Assembly: GCA_017502975.1 (NCBI GenBank)
Contig: JAFVTV010000048.1
Location: 1 to 32,448 of the forward strand
Direction of reading: 5' to 3'
DNA: 32,448 bases
Source: Clostridia bacterium
GTDB lineage: Bacteria > Bacillota > Clostridia > Oscillospirales > CAG-272
Under the pieces are notes generated by a model, which saw only the letters and a list, made by a program, of their open reading frames with translations, was not told where the DNA came from and did no database searches. The translations under genes and the position numbers were made by a program. Positions 22,708 through 30,383 of the stretch are shown here, piece after piece. How positions within the stretch are numbered: the first letter of the stretch is position 1; every line of letters begins with the position of its first letter.

Positions 22708-25603
22708 GAAGCAAAAAAGAAATCTTGAGGCGATCTCACGCATTGATAATGAGATTGTGGATAAGGCATCACAGGAGCGCTCCAATCTTTTATTGGCACT
22801 GAAAAAGCGCATCAAGAAAGCGTGGATAATCCGTGGCGGTGCGATGGCGGCAAGCCTGGCTTTAATCGCAACGACTGTGCTTCTTGTGGTGCTGCTTGCT
22901 AAGGAGGTGCCCGTATATACGGGTATGACAGTGTCTAATTATGCGCCTGCTGCAACTGCTAGTGCAACATTGCCTACCTATCTTGATTCCGGCAATGGTA
23001 ATGGAAATGCCTACGGGAACAAGCATCTTGCGGGCGATCATACCGATGCCGATAAAACAATCGGCGAGGATCCCTTTGAAAAGCCAATTGGCGATGCCGT
23101 GGGTGCGTTTAGCGTACAAAGTGCCGAGCCGCGTTATTATGCAAAGCCCAACGAGGACGTATATATCACCGTACATATCGACAATCCCGATAATTTTGTG
23201 ATCCTTTCCTTTACCCTCAACGGTAAAATGTATTCCTCTTATATGTTTGAGGAGGGGTCGGACCTTGAAAATCTCATTTTGAAGGTGAACGTGGGTGAGG
23301 TCGAAGGTATGGTTTCCTATACCATTGACGCCATTAAGTATGTTGACGGCACCAAAATCAAGGACGTTGAGATTGGCGGTGAGCGCACGGTTGAGATCGG
23401 CGTTTACACCGAAAAGCAGCCGGCAGCCGCCTTTAGCGATTTGGAGATTGGCTTTAACAGTATCTCCTTTGCGGTGGATGTTTCGGATACCAAAAATCTT
23501 TTTGAAACACTGACGGGTAGCGTGGAAGCCGTGCTTTACAACGGTGATAGGATTGTCGCGCGCAAGGATATTTCTGCTACAGGAAAAACAACAGTTACCT
23601 TTGAGGGGCTCGCCACGGGGGCATTGTATGAGTGCGCAATTATTGCGACCTATGATGCGTTTGACGGCGAGGGGGTTGCACGCCATATTCTTTCCACGTA
23701 TGCCGCTTACACCAAGTCGATTGTCTTGTTTGACCGGGTGGAGATTGGTACAAACACCCTTTCGTTTGCCTTTCTTTGGGATCAGGCGTTTGCCACAAAA
23801 ACCGTAATGGGCTTGGCACTTTATCAAAACGACACCAAGGTAAGGGATATTGACGTGAGTGCCACCATAGTTGGCGACCTTATTTCCGACACCACCTATA
23901 CGCTGGTTGCTACCTATCAAAACGGCAGCGCCGAGGAGCAGATTAGCATTACCTTTACCACTGACGCGCTGTTTGTGACCGTTAATCAGTATCTTGAGGA
24001 GCTTGACGGCACCTACACGCTGTTCGAAACCGTGACCGAAACAGTGGAGCAGGGTACTGTTTACACACCCGCGCTTGGCAGCCACGTAGGCTTTACCACT
24101 CCCACCGTCGAGCCCGTTGCCGTGACCGATTGCCCCCACACCTTTGAATGTTACTTTGAGCGTACCGCATATGAGGTAACATTTCATTATAACAGTGCCC
24201 AGGGCATTGTTACCGAAAGCATTAAGTTTGGCAAGCCCCTTGCCACGCCCACGCGCGAGGGCTTTGCCTTCGAGGGCTGGTATCTTGATGCCGCTCTCAC
24301 AACGCCCGCGGGCGACACGATGCCCGCAAAACCCATCTCCGTTTACGCCAAATGGCTGACCGAAACTTCCACCGTGGATTTTTCCTACGAAATAAATGAA
24401 GGCAAGGTAACCATTACGGATGGTCAATTCTTGGATGTCGAACAGCTTGTGATCCCCGCCTATATCGGCGGTTATCCCGTCACTGCCATCGCATGGAACG
24501 GTCAGCGCATGTATTATGTTGGCGTTGCCTATGGTATCGTGAGTGTCACGATTCCCGATACCGTCACCGCCATCGGCAAGCAGGCGTTCAATGGCTGGCG
24601 GCAACTTGCGAGTATCACGATCCCCGCGAGTGTCACCACCATCGGCAGAAGTGCGTTCTCGGATTGCTCGGGCCTTACGAGTATTACGATCCCCGATAGC
24701 GTCACCACCCTCGGCTATTATGCGTTCTCGGGTTGCTCGGGTCTTACGAGCATCACGATTTCCGATAGCATTACCAGTATTGCCGATAATACGTTCTATG
24801 CCTGCACCAGCCTTGCGAGCATTACGCTTCCCGATAGTGTTACCAGTATCGGCGAGTATGCGTTCTCCAGATGCACAGGGCTTGTGAGTATTGAAATTCC
24901 GGGCGGAGTCACCACCATCGGCGACTGGGCGTTCGAGGGTTGCACAGGGCTTACCAGCATTGAGATCCCCAATGGTGTTACTACCATCGGTAAGGGTGCG
25001 TTCCAAGATTGCACGAGCCTTGTGAATATCACGATTTCCAATAGCGTCATGAGCATCGGCGAGCGTGCGTTCAAGGGTTGCACGGCGCTTTCGAGCATCA
25101 CGCTACCCTTTGTCGGTGCAAGCTTGAACGGAACAAGTAACATGTATTTTAGATATATATTCGGCACTGTTCCCGCATCTTTGAAGACCGTTGTGATCAC
25201 GGGTGGTGAGAGCATCGGCGCGTCTGCGTTCCAAGATTGCACGAGCCTTGTGAATATCACGATTTCCAATAGCGTCACCAGTATTGGCGCGTATGCGTTC
25301 AAGGGTTGCACGGCGCTTTCGAGCATCAGCTTTGGTGCAAACAGTCAACTTGAGAGCATTGGCTTTAATGCGTTTGGTGGTTGCACAAGCCTTTTGAGCA
25401 TCACGATCCCCGCGAGTGTCACCACTATCGACCCTTGTGCGTTCGATAATTGCACGAGCCTTGCGAGCGTGGACTTTGCGAATACCTCGGGGTGGTATAG
25501 TTCTGACGGTTATGAGATCTCCGCCACAGATCTGGAAGATACTTCTACCGCAGCAAAGTATTTGACAAAGATCCATTGCTATTACTACTGGCGGCGCCGC
25601 TGA
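22700..25603 (+). CDS. Membrane-anchored BspA-type LRR protein, candidate anti-sigma factor
   Basis: A 967-residue single-pass protein. The start is GTG 22700, with AAGGAGGG nine bases before it, overlapping the sigma gene. Residues 1-43 are basic and cytoplasmic and contain LEAISRIDNEIVDKA, resembling the short heads of anti-sigma proteins next to clostridial ECF factors. One membrane helix lies at about 44-68. Outside come a Gly/Asn/Asp-rich linker (~90-120), two beta-sandwich-like segments (~135-435), an InlB B-repeat/Flg_new unit (~490-553, with FEGWYLDAALTTPAG), and about 13 BspA-type leucine-rich repeats (~613-920). The tail is short, with no LPxTG or other wall anchor. Sigma partner and head suggest signalling; the outer part suggests binding to host or microbial surface ligands. 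The anti-sigma role is inferred, not shown. Confidence 0.8.
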   Translation: MSKKQKRNLEAISRIDNEIVDKASQERSNLLLALKKRIKKAWIIRGGAMAASLALIATTVLLVVLLAKEVPVYTGMTVSNYAPAATASATLPTYLDSGNGNGNAYGNKHLAGDHTDADKTIGEDPFEKPIGDAVGAFSVQSAEPRYYAKPNEDVYITVHIDNPDNFVILSFTLNGKMYSSYMFEEGSDLENLILKVNVGEVEGMVSYTIDAIKYVDGTKIKDVEIGGERTVEIGVYTEKQPAAAFSDLEIGFNSISFAVDVSDTKNLFETLTGSVEAVLYNGDRIVARKDISATGKTTVTFEGLATGALYECAIIATYDAFDGEGVARHILSTYAAYTKSIVLFDRVEIGTNTLSFAFLWDQAFATKTVMGLALYQNDTKVRDIDVSATIVGDLISDTTYTLVATYQNGSAEEQISITFTTDALFVTVNQYLEELDGTYTLFETVTETVEQGTVYTPALGSHVGFTTPTVEPVAVTDCPHTFECYFERTAYEVTFHYNSAQGIVTESIKFGKPLATPTREGFAFEGWYLDAALTTPAGDTMPAKPISVYAKWLTETSTVDFSYEINEGKVTITDGQFLDVEQLVIPAYIGGYPVTAIAWNGQRMYYVGVAYGIVSVTIPDTVTAIGKQAFNGWRQLASITIPASVTTIGRSAFSDCSGLTSITIPDSVTTLGYYAFSGCSGLTSITISDSITSIADNTFYACTSLASITLPDSVTSIGEYAFSRCTGLVSIEIPGGVTTIGDWAFEGCTGLTSIEIPNGVTTIGKGAFQDCTSLVNITISNSVMSIGERAFKGCTALSSITLPFVGASLNGTSNMYFRYIFGTVPASLKTVVITGGESIGASAFQDCTSLVNITISNSVTSIGAYAFKGCTALSSISFGANSQLESIGFNAFGGCTSLLSITIPASVTTIDPCAFDNCTSLASVDFANTSGWYSSDGYEISATDLEDTSTAAKYLTKIHCYYYWRRR
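24539..25461 (+). repeat. BspA-type leucine-rich repeat tract with an internal duplication
   Basis: About 13 units of mostly 23 residues (69 bases) follow the pattern xSITIPDSVTSIGxxAFxxC. One unit (about 25100-25190) is longer and divergent. DNA copies 228 bases apart are nearly identical: 24998-25049 equals 25226-25277 (52 bases), and 25066-25100 equals 25294-25328 (35 bases). This shows a recent unit duplication or gene conversion within the tract. Confidence 0.92.
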
Positions 25604-25636
25604 TTACCATAGTGCCTAATACTCAAGAAAATGAAA

Positions 25637-25660
25637 CGCGCCTTGCCGCGGCAAGGCGCG
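25637..25660. other. Perfect GC-rich inverted repeat
   Basis: A self-complementary 24-base stem (CGCGCCTTGCCG / CGGCAAGGCGCG) lies just before the main terminator, between converging genes. It may reinforce termination of the LRR gene. Confidence 0.6.
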
Positions 25661-25666
25661 TGACAA

Positions 25667-25701
25667 AAAAGCCGATGCAAGCTCTGCTTGCATCGGCTTT
25701 T
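25667..25701. terminator. Bidirectional intrinsic terminator
   Basis: A 16-base-pair stem (AAAAGCCGATGCAAGC / GCTTGCATCGGCTTTT) with loop TCT has an A-run on the left and a T-run on the right. It ends the LRR gene and the leftward GH28-like gene. Confidence 0.92.
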
Positions 25702-25710
25702 GTTATGTAA

Positions 25711-27069
25711 TTATACCTGTTTGAAGCGAGTAACATTTTCAAGCAGCATCGCGTCGCGCGCGTCAGGCTTTTCGGTTGAAAAGTCTACGTTATAAAGCCT
25801 GAGGTTGTTTACGTGCTTTGCAACAAAGCCGTGCACGGGGGCTTTTGTGCCGATGTACTTCACGCCGGGGTATTGGTTTCTGAGCTCGTTTAACACGATG
25901 TTTCTGTCTTCCTTCGTGCCGCCGCCGGGCGATACGAACTGGATGTTCGCAAGGCTCACGTTGTCAATGATGCTGTCGGGTTGACCTGCCAAGAGAAGCG
26001 GGAAATGGTGGGGCGTGCCAACCAGCTTATTTGCATAGTAATCTCTCGAGTTTTGCGCCATGGTGGCGGTGATCGTTTCGGTGTAGGGACCTGTGACGAT
26101 GACGTTTGAGATCGCCACGTTTTTCATCACACCGATCTTCGTGCCCTCGGGGCCGCGTGCGCGGTCACTGACGAGGAGCGCGATCGGAACGCCAACGTTA
26201 CGCATGGTGATATTGGAAACGGAAAGCCCCTCCACGCGCGCGCCGTCCGAGGTCATCAGGAAAATACCCTCAAGACGGGTGTCGTAAACGGTGCAGCCCG
26301 TAACGGTGGTGTTGATAAAGGCGGAGTTTGACTCGGTGCCAAACTTGATGGCAGAAGCGTGGCTTCTTACCACACAGCCCGTAATGGTGAGGTTTTCCAT
26401 CGCCTGAAAACGGCCGAGTGTGTAGGAGCATTTCGGAACGATCGCGTCATCGCCCGCGTCAACGATACAGTCGGAGATCACCACGTTCTTGCAGGAGTCG
26501 GGGCTGATGCCGTCAACGTGTGTGAAGACGTTTAGACCCGAAATAATGACGTTCTCGCACCCCGCGACGTACACGGCAAGGTCGGTTGCGTTGCGGATCA
26601 CCAGATCCTTGATGACAACATTGGTGCACTCCTTAAAGGCAACGACCTTACAGCCGCGGCACCAATGGCAGCCCTTTGCACCGGGGAACTCGGTAAAATC
26701 AAGATCCTCCCAAGCCGATTGCATATCGATCTTGCCGTAGCCCGTCAGGGCAATATCGTTTGCGTTGTCGGCGTGAAAGAGGCTGTGGTGGAAGAAGCTG
26801 TGGCTGCGGTCTTGAAATTCGGTGTTGGCGGCATCCTCCTCGTAAGGATCAAAATCAAGGCGATTGGTGCTGCCGAGAATAGTTGCACCCTTATCAAGCC
26901 ATACGTGCACGTTTGATTTAAAGTGCATCGTACCGCAAAGGTATTTGCCCTCGGGGATATATACCGTACCGCCGCCTGTTGCAGCGCAAGTGTCGATCGC
27001 CTTTTGAATGGCTTTTGAATCAAGTGCTACGCCATCACCAAGCGCGCCGTATTCCTTTACGTTAAACAT
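25711..27069 (-). CDS. Glycoside hydrolase family 28-like (polygalacturonase) beta-helix protein
   Basis: A 452-residue right-handed parallel beta-helix protein. The start VKEYGALGDGVALDSKAIQKAI is the standard head of pectin-acting and related beta-helix enzymes. GH28 active-site positions are partly visible: D186 (THVDGISPDS), D207-D208 (VDAGDDAIVPK), H237 (RSHASAIKFG) and K242. The classic GHG and RIK motifs are altered, as in many bacterial GH28-like proteins. There is no signal peptide, so it should act in the cytoplasm, probably on imported oligosaccharides such as galacturonides; the substrate is inferred. AAAGGAG precedes the ATG. It stands alone, with its own promoter and no transporter or sugar-acid genes beside it. 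Confidence 0.83.
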   Translation of the reverse strand: MFNVKEYGALGDGVALDSKAIQKAIDTCAATGGGTVYIPEGKYLCGTMHFKSNVHVWLDKGATILGSTNRLDFDPYEEDAANTEFQDRSHSFFHHSLFHADNANDIALTGYGKIDMQSAWEDLDFTEFPGAKGCHWCRGCKVVAFKECTNVVIKDLVIRNATDLAVYVAGCENVIISGLNVFTHVDGISPDSCKNVVISDCIVDAGDDAIVPKCSYTLGRFQAMENLTITGCVVRSHASAIKFGTESNSAFINTTVTGCTVYDTRLEGIFLMTSDGARVEGLSVSNITMRNVGVPIALLVSDRARGPEGTKIGVMKNVAISNVIVTGPYTETITATMAQNSRDYYANKLVGTPHHFPLLLAGQPDSIIDNVSLANIQFVSPGGGTKEDRNIVLNELRNQYPGVKYIGTKAPVHGFVAKHVNNLRLYNVDFSTEKPDARDAMLLENVTRFKQV

Positions 27070-27108
27070 AGCGTTTGCTCCTTTGTATGATTTGTTAATT
27101 ACAGTATT

Positions 27109-27137
27109 ATTGTAGCATGATGCAGGGCTGATGTAAA
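27109..27137 (-). promoter_or_regulatory. Sigma-A promoter of the GH28-like gene
   Basis: Minus-strand TTTACA (27137-27132) and TACAAT (27114-27109) with a 17-base spacer. The rest of 27138-27262 holds nothing I can support beyond A+T-rich DNA and a 13-codon frame that I rejected. Confidence 0.65.
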
Positions 27138-27262
27138 TGCAAAATACTGCTAAAAATATGTACTTTTCTGCTTTTTGCGGTTGACTTATAAATAAAGTAT
27201 AGCAAGTAACGGAGAAAATGGAAATGGAGTATAGAACGGATAATTGTAAAAATCCATAAATA

Positions 27263-27299
27263 ATGGGCGAATGCCGGTGTGCCCCGGCATTTCGCCCAT
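27263..27299 (-). terminator. Hairpin terminator after gpmI
   Basis: ATGGGCGAATGCCGG pairs with CCGGCATTTCGCCCAT with one bulged base. On the minus strand it follows the gpmI stop; an A+T-rich tail without a pure T-run lies beyond it. Confidence 0.7.
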
Positions 27300-27310
27300 G
27301 TTTAAGAGTA

Positions 27311-28969
27311 TTATTTTACTTCAATAATGGAGTTATCCCACATTTCAGGTGCCTCAAAGCCCATGAGATTGACCATGGTTGCGGCAACGTTTGAAAGTCC
27401 AAAGCTGCCGTCGTCTGCCTTTACGGTATAGGCGTTCTTTGCCTCGGTGTTGTCGTAAATGATGCAGGGCACACGGTTGAGGGTGTGGCTGGTCTTTGCC
27501 TTATAAGAGCCGTCCTTACCTGCCTTGGGCTGACCTTGCTTATCGGTTTCATACATTTCGTCGGCATTGCCGTGGTCAGCGGTGAGCAGTGCTACGCCGC
27601 CAAGACGGTCAATAACGGGCAGGAGGCGCGCAAGCTGCAGATCAAGCGCTTCCATTGAGCAGCGGGTTGCGGCAAGCGAGCCGGTGTGACCCACCATATC
27701 GCCGTTCGGGAAGTTGACGCGCAAATACTTGTATTTTCCGCTTTCAAGGCACTCGATCAGCTTGTCGGTGATCTCAGCACACTTCATCCAAGGGCGCTGC
27801 TCAAAGGGCACAACGTCGGAGGGAATCTCAATATAGGTTTCAAGCTCCTCGGAGAATTTGCCCGATTTGTTTCCGTTCCAGAAGTAGGTGACGTGACCGT
27901 ATTTCTGCGTTTCGGAAATAGCAAGCTGTGCAACACCTGTGTTTGCCAGATACTCACTCATGGTGTTGGTAATTTCGGGGGGAGATACCAGATATTTTTT
28001 CGGAATGTGCAGGTCGCCGTCATATTCAAGCATGCCTGCGTATACCACCTTGGGTACGCGAATGCGGTCAAACTTGTCAAATTCAGCACCGCCGTCAAAT
28101 GCCTTGGAGATCTCAATCGAACGGTCGCCGCGGAAGTTGTAAAAGATCACGCTATCACCGTCGTTTACAGTGCCAACGGGCTTGCCGTCCTTGGCAATGA
28201 CAAAGGGAGGCAGATCCTGATCGATCACCTTGGCTTCGGCGCGGTAGGTCTTAACTGCCTCGGCAGCGCTTGCAAATTGACGACCCTCGCCAAGCACGTG
28301 CGTTTTCCAGCCAAGCTCAACCATTGCCCAGTTTGCCTCGTAGCGGTCCATGGTAATAGTCATGCGTCCGCCGCCGCTCGCGATCGCGGCGTCAAAATCA
28401 GCGGAATTTAGTTCTGCGAGGAACGCCTCAAACGGCTCAATATATTCAAGCGCGGAGGTCTCGCCTACGTCACGCCCGTCGATGAGGGTATGGATACGAA
28501 CAGTTTTTACGCCCTCAGCTTTTGCCTCTTTCACCATTGCCTTGAGGTGATCGATGTGAGAGTGCACGTTTCCGTCGGAAAACAGGCCGAGGAAATGAAG
28601 CGTGCCACCGGTCGCCTTGACGTTTGCGACAAGCTCCTGCCAAGTAGCGGAAGCAAACATCTTGCCGCTTTCAATGGAATTTGAAACCAGCTTTGCACCC
28701 TGTGCGAATACCTGACCGGCACCAAGCGCGTTATGACCTACCTCGGAGTTGCCCATGTCGTCGTCGGAGGGAAGACCAACGGCAGTGCCGTGCGCCTTGA
28801 GGCTCACGGTGGGGTAATTTTTCATCAGCATGTCAAGGCAGGGGGTATATGCTGTGGCAACAGCATTTCCAACGGTATCGGGTGCAAGACCCACGCCGTC
28901 CATGACAACGGTGACAACGGGACCCGTGACGCCCGCAAAGCTCGGCAATTTTTTTAACGTTTTGCTCAT
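27311..28969 (-). CDS. gpmI: 2,3-bisphosphoglycerate-independent phosphoglycerate mutase
   Basis: Interconverts 3- and 2-phosphoglycerate in lower glycolysis with a two-metal (usually manganese) centre and a phosphoserine intermediate. It has 552 residues, slightly longer than the ~510 of Bacillus GpmI, matching the longer branch of the family. D24 (VVMDGVGLAP) and the phosphorylated serine S75 (DDDMGNSEVGHNALGAG) are present. Other motifs are LIDGRDV, GGRMTITMDRYEANW, VNFPNGDMVGHTGS and LTADHGNADEM. AAAGGAG precedes the ATG. It lies about 50 bases behind ackA in the same direction with a hairpin between. 3-phosphoglycerate is also the substrate of serA in this window. Confidence 0.97.
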   Translation of the reverse strand: MSKTLKKLPSFAGVTGPVVTVVMDGVGLAPDTVGNAVATAYTPCLDMLMKNYPTVSLKAHGTAVGLPSDDDMGNSEVGHNALGAGQVFAQGAKLVSNSIESGKMFASATWQELVANVKATGGTLHFLGLFSDGNVHSHIDHLKAMVKEAKAEGVKTVRIHTLIDGRDVGETSALEYIEPFEAFLAELNSADFDAAIASGGGRMTITMDRYEANWAMVELGWKTHVLGEGRQFASAAEAVKTYRAEAKVIDQDLPPFVIAKDGKPVGTVNDGDSVIFYNFRGDRSIEISKAFDGGAEFDKFDRIRVPKVVYAGMLEYDGDLHIPKKYLVSPPEITNTMSEYLANTGVAQLAISETQKYGHVTYFWNGNKSGKFSEELETYIEIPSDVVPFEQRPWMKCAEITDKLIECLESGKYKYLRVNFPNGDMVGHTGSLAATRCSMEALDLQLARLLPVIDRLGGVALLTADHGNADEMYETDKQGQPKAGKDGSYKAKTSHTLNRVPCIIYDNTEAKNAYTVKADDGSFGLSNVAATMVNLMGFEAPEMWDNSIIEVK

Positions 28970-28984
28970 GATATCTCCTTTTGC

Positions 28985-29004
28985 GGCTTGCCAAACGGCA
29001 AGCC
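28985..29004 (-). other. Intercistronic hairpin between ackA and gpmI
   Basis: GGCTTGCC / GGCAAGCC with loop GTTT (minus strand). No T-run follows, so it may be an RNA-processing or partial-termination element rather than a full terminator. A TATAAC just before it could belong to a weak gpmI promoter. Confidence 0.45.
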
Positions 29005-29020
29005 CTGTGTTATACTGTGT

Positions 29021-30247
29021 TTAGATCGCGCTAACGATTGCTGCGGTGTCGCGTGCGATCAGCAGCTCCTCGTTGGTGGGGATCACGTAAACGGCAACCT
29101 TCGATGCGTCGGTAGAGATCTTGACGTTGTTTGATTGTCTTGTGATCTTGGCGTTCAACTCCTTGTCGACATCAACGCCAAGGAAGTCAAGGTCAGTAAG
29201 AACAGCCTCGCGCAGCGTGGTGCTGTTTTCGCCGATGCCTGCAGTAAATACAATGGCATCAAGTCCATTCATCTCGGCAGCATATGCGCCGATATACTTC
29301 TTCAGCTGGAGCTTAAGGATGCTGATGGCAAGCTTTGCCTGCTCATGATGCGGGTTGGAGGGGCCGTCGGCAATTGCCTTTTGCAGGTCACGAGAGTCGG
29401 AGGAGTAGCCGCTGGTTACACCAAGGAAGCCGGACTTTTTGTTCATCAGGTCACTCACGCCTGCGGGTGTGAGGTTCAATTTCTCCATCATAAAGGGAAC
29501 GATCGCAGGGTCGATATCGCCGCAACGCGTGCCCATTTCAACACCCGCAAGGGGGGTAAAGCCCATGGAGGTGTCCATGACCTTGCCGTCCTTGACAGCG
29601 GAAATAGAGGAGCCGTTGCCGATGTGGCAGGTCACGATTCTTGTGCCCTCGGTCTTTCCAAGGATCTTCAGCATCTCGCCTGCAACAAAGCGGTGAGAGG
29701 TGCCGTGTGCACCGTAGCGGCGCACACCGTAGTCGCGGTAAAGCTCGTAGGGCAGTGCGTACATGTAAGCCTCGGGCTTCATGGTTTGGTGGAAGGCGGT
29801 ATCAAATACAAGCACCTGGGGCTTGCCGGGCATAACGGCAAGGCAGCCCTCAATGCCCTGAATGTGTGCAGGGGTGTGAAGGGGTGCAAAATCGTGGCAA
29901 AGGCGAAGCTTTGCAAGCACGTCGTCGGTAAGGAGCACAGACTCCGAGAAGTATGCGCCGCCGTGCACCACGCGGTGACCGACAGCCTCGATCTCATCCA
30001 TAGAAGAGATGCAGCCGTATTCCTTGTCAAGCAGCTTTTCTACCACAAGGCTCATCGCCTGTGCGTGATTTTTCATCGGGCGCGTTTCGCTTGTTACAAG
30101 CCCCTTTACAAGCTGCTTGTGCTCAATAGCAGAGCCGTCGATACCAATGCGCTCGCAAATGCCCTTGGCAAATACAGTTTCGGTGTTTGTGTCAAAAAGC
30201 TGATATTTCAGGGAGCTCGATCCCGCGTTGACAACAAGTACGTTCAT
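29021..30247 (-). CDS. ackA: Acetate kinase
   Basis: Makes ATP and acetate from acetyl phosphate and ADP, the energy-yielding step of acetate fermentation (reversible). It has 408 residues. The phosphate-binding start VLVVNAGSSSLKYQLFD, VGHRVVHGG (with R near 91), FDTAFHQTMKPEAYMYALP, the adenine-site block HIGNGSSISAVKDGKVMDT and the late ENSTTLRE are all present. The start is the ATG at 30247 with TGGAGGA before it; reading further upstream enters the untranslated leader. The usual partner pta (phosphotransacetylase) is not in this window. The gene diverges from tmcAL, which uses acetate. Confidence 0.97.
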   Translation of the reverse strand: MNVLVVNAGSSSLKYQLFDTNTETVFAKGICERIGIDGSAIEHKQLVKGLVTSETRPMKNHAQAMSLVVEKLLDKEYGCISSMDEIEAVGHRVVHGGAYFSESVLLTDDVLAKLRLCHDFAPLHTPAHIQGIEGCLAVMPGKPQVLVFDTAFHQTMKPEAYMYALPYELYRDYGVRRYGAHGTSHRFVAGEMLKILGKTEGTRIVTCHIGNGSSISAVKDGKVMDTSMGFTPLAGVEMGTRCGDIDPAIVPFMMEKLNLTPAGVSDLMNKKSGFLGVTSGYSSDSRDLQKAIADGPSNPHHEQAKLAISILKLQLKKYIGAYAAEMNGLDAIVFTAGIGENSTTLREAVLTDLDFLGVDVDKELNAKITRQSNNVKISTDASKVAVYVIPTNEELLIARDTAAIVSAI

Positions 30248-30300
30248 TTTTGATCCTCCATAATGGTAATAAAATATTAAGTAAGAATGTAACAATCTAT

Positions 30301-30329
30301 AGTATAACACATCAAAATGCTTTTTTCAA
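30301..30329 (-). promoter_or_regulatory. Sigma-A promoter of ackA
   Basis: Minus-strand TTGAAA (30329-30324) and TATACT (30306-30301) with a 17-base spacer. A weaker rightward pair, TTAAGT (30277-30282) and TAGTAT (30300-30305), overlaps it and might serve tmcAL. Confidence 0.65.
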
Positions 30330-30383
30330 TATTTCATTGAGAAAAAAATCCAAATTTTTCCGCCGGAAGAAGGGAATTACCAC

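Noticed and set aside
22862-25006. Very long open frame (714 codons) on the minus strand opposite the LRR gene
   Set aside because: It is a product of the repeat's regular codon pattern (translations full of GDGIGNRDTRK-like runs). It has no ribosome binding site or plausible protein features, and the plus-strand protein is clearly real.
24539-25461. CRISPR-like or tandem DNA repeat array
   Set aside because: The repeats are coding leucine-rich repeats of 69 bases in frame with variable positions, without spacers or cas genes.
27223-27264. Tiny 13-codon frame (MEMEYRTDNCKNP) with a GGAG upstream
   Set aside because: Too short to support, with no promoter of correct spacing and no known leader-peptide pattern.
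29135-30253. Plus-strand frame of 372 codons opposite ackA
   Set aside because: Shadow of acetate kinase in an antisense frame; no start signals, low-complexity composition.
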